A stretch of DNA of 7,256 nt, taken from assembly GCA_902480035.1 (NCBI GenBank), contig CABSRC010000085.1:1-7256 (forward strand), written 5' to 3'. Position numbers and translations under genes: made by a program. Numbering within the stretch: the first letter of the stretch is position 1; every line of letters begins with the position of its first letter. The notes beneath the pieces are model-generated. The model made no database searches and had not been told where the DNA came from. It saw nothing but the letters and a program-made list of their open reading frames with translations. Origin of the DNA: an uncultured Streptococcus sp. (GTDB taxonomy: Bacteria; Bacillota; Bacilli; Lactobacillales; Streptococcaceae). This document shows positions 5,798-7,256 of this stretch, in pieces.

Positions 5798-5830
5798 GAT
5801 CATTATTTTAAATAAAATTAGTGAAAATAC

Positions 5831-5859
5831 TTGTCAAGATCCTGGAAATTTGGTAAACT
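5831..5859 (+). promoter_or_regulatory. rpmE2 promoter
   Basis: TTGTCA (5831-5836) and TAAACT (5854-5859) are separated by exactly 17 bases, with TGG before the -10. The AT-only inverted repeat ATTTTA-AA-TAAAAT just upstream (about 5804-5817) could act as an UP element, as expected for a ribosomal protein gene. Confidence 0.82.
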
Positions 5860-5873
5860 AGCTTAGTAACAAT

Positions 5874-5897
5874 CTATGGCTCGGAAAGAGACCATGG
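5874..5897 (+). promoter_or_regulatory. rpmE2 leader hairpin
   Basis: CTATGGCTC (5874-5882) pairs with GAG-CCATGG (5888-5897) with one bulged A (5891) and loop GGAAA. This gives nine pairs starting about eight bases after the expected transcript start and 20 bases before the L31 ATG. It may be an autoregulatory L31 leader; this is inferred from position and structure only. Confidence 0.5.
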
Positions 5898-5917
5898 CAG
5901 AAAGGAAATATTGCAAA

Positions 5918-6160
5918 ATGAAAAAAGATATCCATCCAGAATATCGCCCCGTTGTCTTCATGGACACTACTACTGGTTACAAGTTCCTCAGCGGTTCAAC
6001 TAAGTACTCTAGCGAAACAGTTGAATTCGAAGGTGAAACTTACCCATTGATCCGTGTTGAAATTTCATCAGACTCACACCCATTCTACACTGGACGTCAA
6101 AAGTTCACTCAAGCAGATGGACGTGTGGATCGTTTCAACAAAAAATACGGTCTCAAATAA
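5918..6160 (+). CDS. rpmE2: 50S ribosomal protein L31, type B
   Basis: An 80-residue large-subunit protein beginning MKKDIHPEYRPVVFMDTT, the standard type B N-terminus, and ending DRFNKKYGLK. It contains no Cys at all, so it is the zinc-free form; the CxxC zinc form (type A) serves elsewhere as a zinc store. HPFYTGRQKF near residues 50-60 is the family block. I take the ATG at 5918, with AAAGGA upstream at a longish spacing of 11 bases. In-frame upstream ATGs at 5876 and 5894 would add residues not found in L31 and lie inside the leader hairpin. A promoter and a terminator flank it closely, so it is a single-gene unit. Confidence 0.96.
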   Translation: MKKDIHPEYRPVVFMDTTTGYKFLSGSTKYSSETVEFEGETYPLIRVEISSDSHPFYTGRQKFTQADGRVDRFNKKYGLK

Positions 6161-6172
6161 GAACCAACACAG

Positions 6173-6202
6173 AACCACTTCCCTTTCGGGAGTGGTTTTT
6201 TT
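6173..6202 (+). terminator. Terminator of rpmE2
   Basis: AACCACT(T)CCC pairs with GGGAGTGGTT across loop TTTC, with one bulged T, followed by a T run to 6202. Confidence 0.9.
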
Positions 6203-6237
6203 GATCTCCGTTTCTTTTATTGTGAACGCACAAAATA

Positions 6238-6270
6238 AGAGGTTAGGATGTTGATCCCAACCTCTTTTTT
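6238..6270 (-). terminator. Terminator of the butanediol dehydrogenase gene, probably bidirectional
   Basis: AGAGGTTAGG and CCCAACCTCT (6238-6247 and 6256-6265) pair with one mismatch. The T run is six on the plus strand and TATTTT on the minus strand. It lies five bases beyond the stop codon of the minus-strand gene and also backs up the rpmE2 terminator from the other side. Confidence 0.75.
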
Positions 6271-6274
6271 CATC

Positions 6275-7039
6275 TTAATGGAACTGCATTCCACCATCTA
6301 CGATAATGGTTTGTCCTGTGATGTAGTTTGAATCTGGTCCAGCAAGGAAGCTAACCGCTGCTGCTACATCTTCTGGTTCTGAAAGACGTTTCAAAGTGAT
6401 ATCTTTAGCGAATGTTTGCATACCCCATTCGTCATCTTTACCTGCGTTCTTACCAACTTCATGAGCAATATCAAACATCATTGGAGTCTTCACGATACCT
6501 GGTGCATAAGCATTGACAGTGATTCCTGAATCCGCTAAGTCACGCGCCAAAGTCTGTGTGATACCACGAACTGCAAATTTAGTACCACCATAAACAGTCA
6601 AGTTAGGGTTACCTACAACCCCTGCTTGTGAAGTTGCATTGATGATTTTTCCGCCATGGCCAAGCGCTTTGAATTGAGCTTGTGCAGCTTGAGCACCCCA
6701 AATCACGCCACCAACGTTAATAGCAAATGTACGCGTAAATTGTTCTTCTGTAATTGTATCAAGTGGTGTAGTTGGCGCAACACCTGCATTGTTCACGACA
6801 ACATTCAAATCTCCAAAATGGTCAACAACTTTTTGGAAAGCTGCAGCTACTTCTGCTTGTTTGGATACATCAGCAACGACCGCAAAAGCATTTTCTGCGG
6901 ACAACTCAGCAACTGCTTTTTCAGCTGTTTCAGCATTGTAGTCCAATACTCCGACCTTGAAGCCATCTTGCACCAAACGTTTTGCGATTGCAAAACCGAT
7001 TCCTTGACCAGCACCTGTGACAATAGCTACTTTAGACAT
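6275..7039 (-). CDS. butA: Acetoin/diacetyl reductase (meso-2,3-butanediol dehydrogenase)
   Basis: A 254-residue short-chain dehydrogenase that reduces diacetyl to acetoin and acetoin to butanediol with NADH, re-oxidising cofactor during fermentation in the cytoplasm. Visible features are the cofactor motif TGAGQGIG (8-15), Asp33 after the second strand (favouring NAD(H)), NNAG (83-86), and the catalytic set Ser137, Tyr150, Lys154 with TSQAG and VVGNP around it, as in Klebsiella BudC. PGIVKTPM (180-187) and the C-terminal TGQTIIVDGGMQFH complete the match. The ATG at 7039 has AAGGAGG six bases upstream; an in-frame ATG at 7072 would add 11 unrelated residues across the leader hairpin. Stereochemistry of the product cannot be read from sequence. 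It is a single gene with its own promoter and terminator. Confidence 0.93.
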   Translation of the reverse strand: MSKVAIVTGAGQGIGFAIAKRLVQDGFKVGVLDYNAETAEKAVAELSAENAFAVVADVSKQAEVAAAFQKVVDHFGDLNVVVNNAGVAPTTPLDTITEEQFTRTFAINVGGVIWGAQAAQAQFKALGHGGKIINATSQAGVVGNPNLTVYGGTKFAVRGITQTLARDLADSGITVNAYAPGIVKTPMMFDIAHEVGKNAGKDDEWGMQTFAKDITLKRLSEPEDVAAAVSFLAGPDSNYITGQTIIVDGGMQFH

Positions 7040-7051
7040 ATGATTCCTCCT

Positions 7052-7068
7052 TGGTATCAACGATACCA
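7052..7068 (-). promoter_or_regulatory. Leader hairpin next to the butA ribosome binding site
   Basis: A perfect inverted repeat TGGTATC / GATACCA with a three-base spacer ends directly at the AAGGAGG site of butA. It may stabilise the 5' end of the message, modulate access to the site, or be a protein operator. Confidence 0.5.
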
Positions 7069-7096
7069 GCAAACGTTCCTATCAGAACAGCAAGGG

Positions 7097-7126
7097 TTGA
7101 CAACTAGTTTTGATGGGGTCTATTAT
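7097..7126 (+). promoter_or_regulatory. Possible rightward promoter
   Basis: A perfect TTGACA (7097-7102) and TATTAT (7121-7126) are 18 bases apart on the plus strand. It would read rightwards out of the window, against butA. No gene start is visible after it within the window. Confidence 0.35.
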
Positions 7127-7151
7127 AAATATCCGACAAAACTATGCTAAC

Positions 7152-7180
7152 AGTATACTCCTTTGTGAAAAAAGTGTCAA
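7152..7180 (-). promoter_or_regulatory. butA promoter
   Basis: On the minus strand, consensus TTGACA (7180-7175) and TATACT (7157-7152) are separated by exactly 17 bases. The leader is about 105 bases long. The remaining 7181-7256 is AT-rich, with no gene or structure I can support. Confidence 0.9.
7163..7180. promoter_or_regulatory. Rex-box-like operator over the butA promoter
   Basis: TTGTGA (7163-7168), six bases, then TGTCAA (7175-7180) has the geometry of the Rex site TTGTGA-N6-TCACAA. The left half is exact and the right half matches at four of six. It covers the -35 and most of the spacer, the right place for repression. Rex senses NADH/NAD+ and controls fermentation genes in Gram-positive bacteria. 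Confidence 0.45.
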
Positions 7181-7256
7181 ACTCTGGCCTGTTATTTTTT
7201 AAAAAAAGTTCATTTATATGATATTTTTATTTAGTGATAAGTGAAATAGAATATGG

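Noticed and set aside
5876..5917. Longer L31 start at 5876 or 5894
   Set aside because: These ATGs lie in the leader hairpin and the added residues are absent from type B L31 proteins.
7069..7085. Catabolite (cre) site in the butA leader
   Set aside because: Only one half (GCAAACG) resembles the consensus; at least four positions disagree in the other half and first base.
6656..7150. Long open frame on the plus strand antisense to butA
   Set aside because: It shadows a clear short-chain dehydrogenase, has no ribosome binding site and an implausible Cys/Ser-rich translation.
1..7256. CRISPR array, insertion sequence or prophage
   Set aside because: No spaced direct repeats, transposase, integrase or long terminal inverted repeats are visible.

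Overview
The window reads as chromosome of a low-GC Gram-positive coccus, most likely an oral Streptococcus of the mitis/sanguinis type. This rests on the protein sequences (L19, a cysteine-free type B L31, flavodoxin, a DHH phosphodiesterase of the Pde2/NrnA type, an acetoin/butanediol dehydrogenase), the strong AGGAGG-type ribosome binding sites and the frequent extended -10 (TGnTATAAT) promoters. The species cannot be fixed from sequence reading alone. Nearly everything is housekeeping, and I see no phage, IS element, CRISPR array or toxin system that can be supported.

Left part, minus strand (1-1153). rplS is expressed from its own consensus promoter through a structured leader that looks like an L19 autoregulatory leader. 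It ends in a hairpin plus T run, then comes tRNA-Arg(CCT) without an obvious promoter of its own, then a second terminator. Beyond that (1-540) is an AT-rich accessory stretch: a promoter, a 15-codon mini-ORF, a small gene broken by a one-base frameshift, and the start of another small gene that runs out of the window.

Centre-left, minus strand (1164-3190). A three-gene unit runs flavodoxin, then chorismate mutase (AroQ type), then a CLC-type transporter with the residues of the fluoride/proton antiporter clade. The last two genes overlap by 8 bp. The rplS promoter lies directly after the CLC stop codon with no terminator between them. From memory, in pneumococcus this slot holds small CrcB/Fluc fluoride channels, so the CLC here may be a functional substitute.

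Centre (3245-4130). An AT-rich, single-membrane-span protein of unknown function sits between the flavodoxin gene and the divergently read phosphodiesterase. It looks like an insertion into an otherwise conserved gene order.

Right part (4078-7256). Pde2/NrnA (c-di-AMP / pApA / nanoRNA turnover), a four-helix membrane protein of unknown function and rpmE2 (L31) lie on the plus strand. Each has its own promoter and its own strong terminator. The pde2 and membrane-protein promoters share a 16/17 identical block around the -10. rpmE2 has a near-consensus promoter and a 9-bp leader hairpin. The last gene, on the minus strand, is an NADH-dependent acetoin/diacetyl reductase (butanediol dehydrogenase). 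It has a consensus promoter overlapped by a Rex-box-like palindrome, which suggests redox control.
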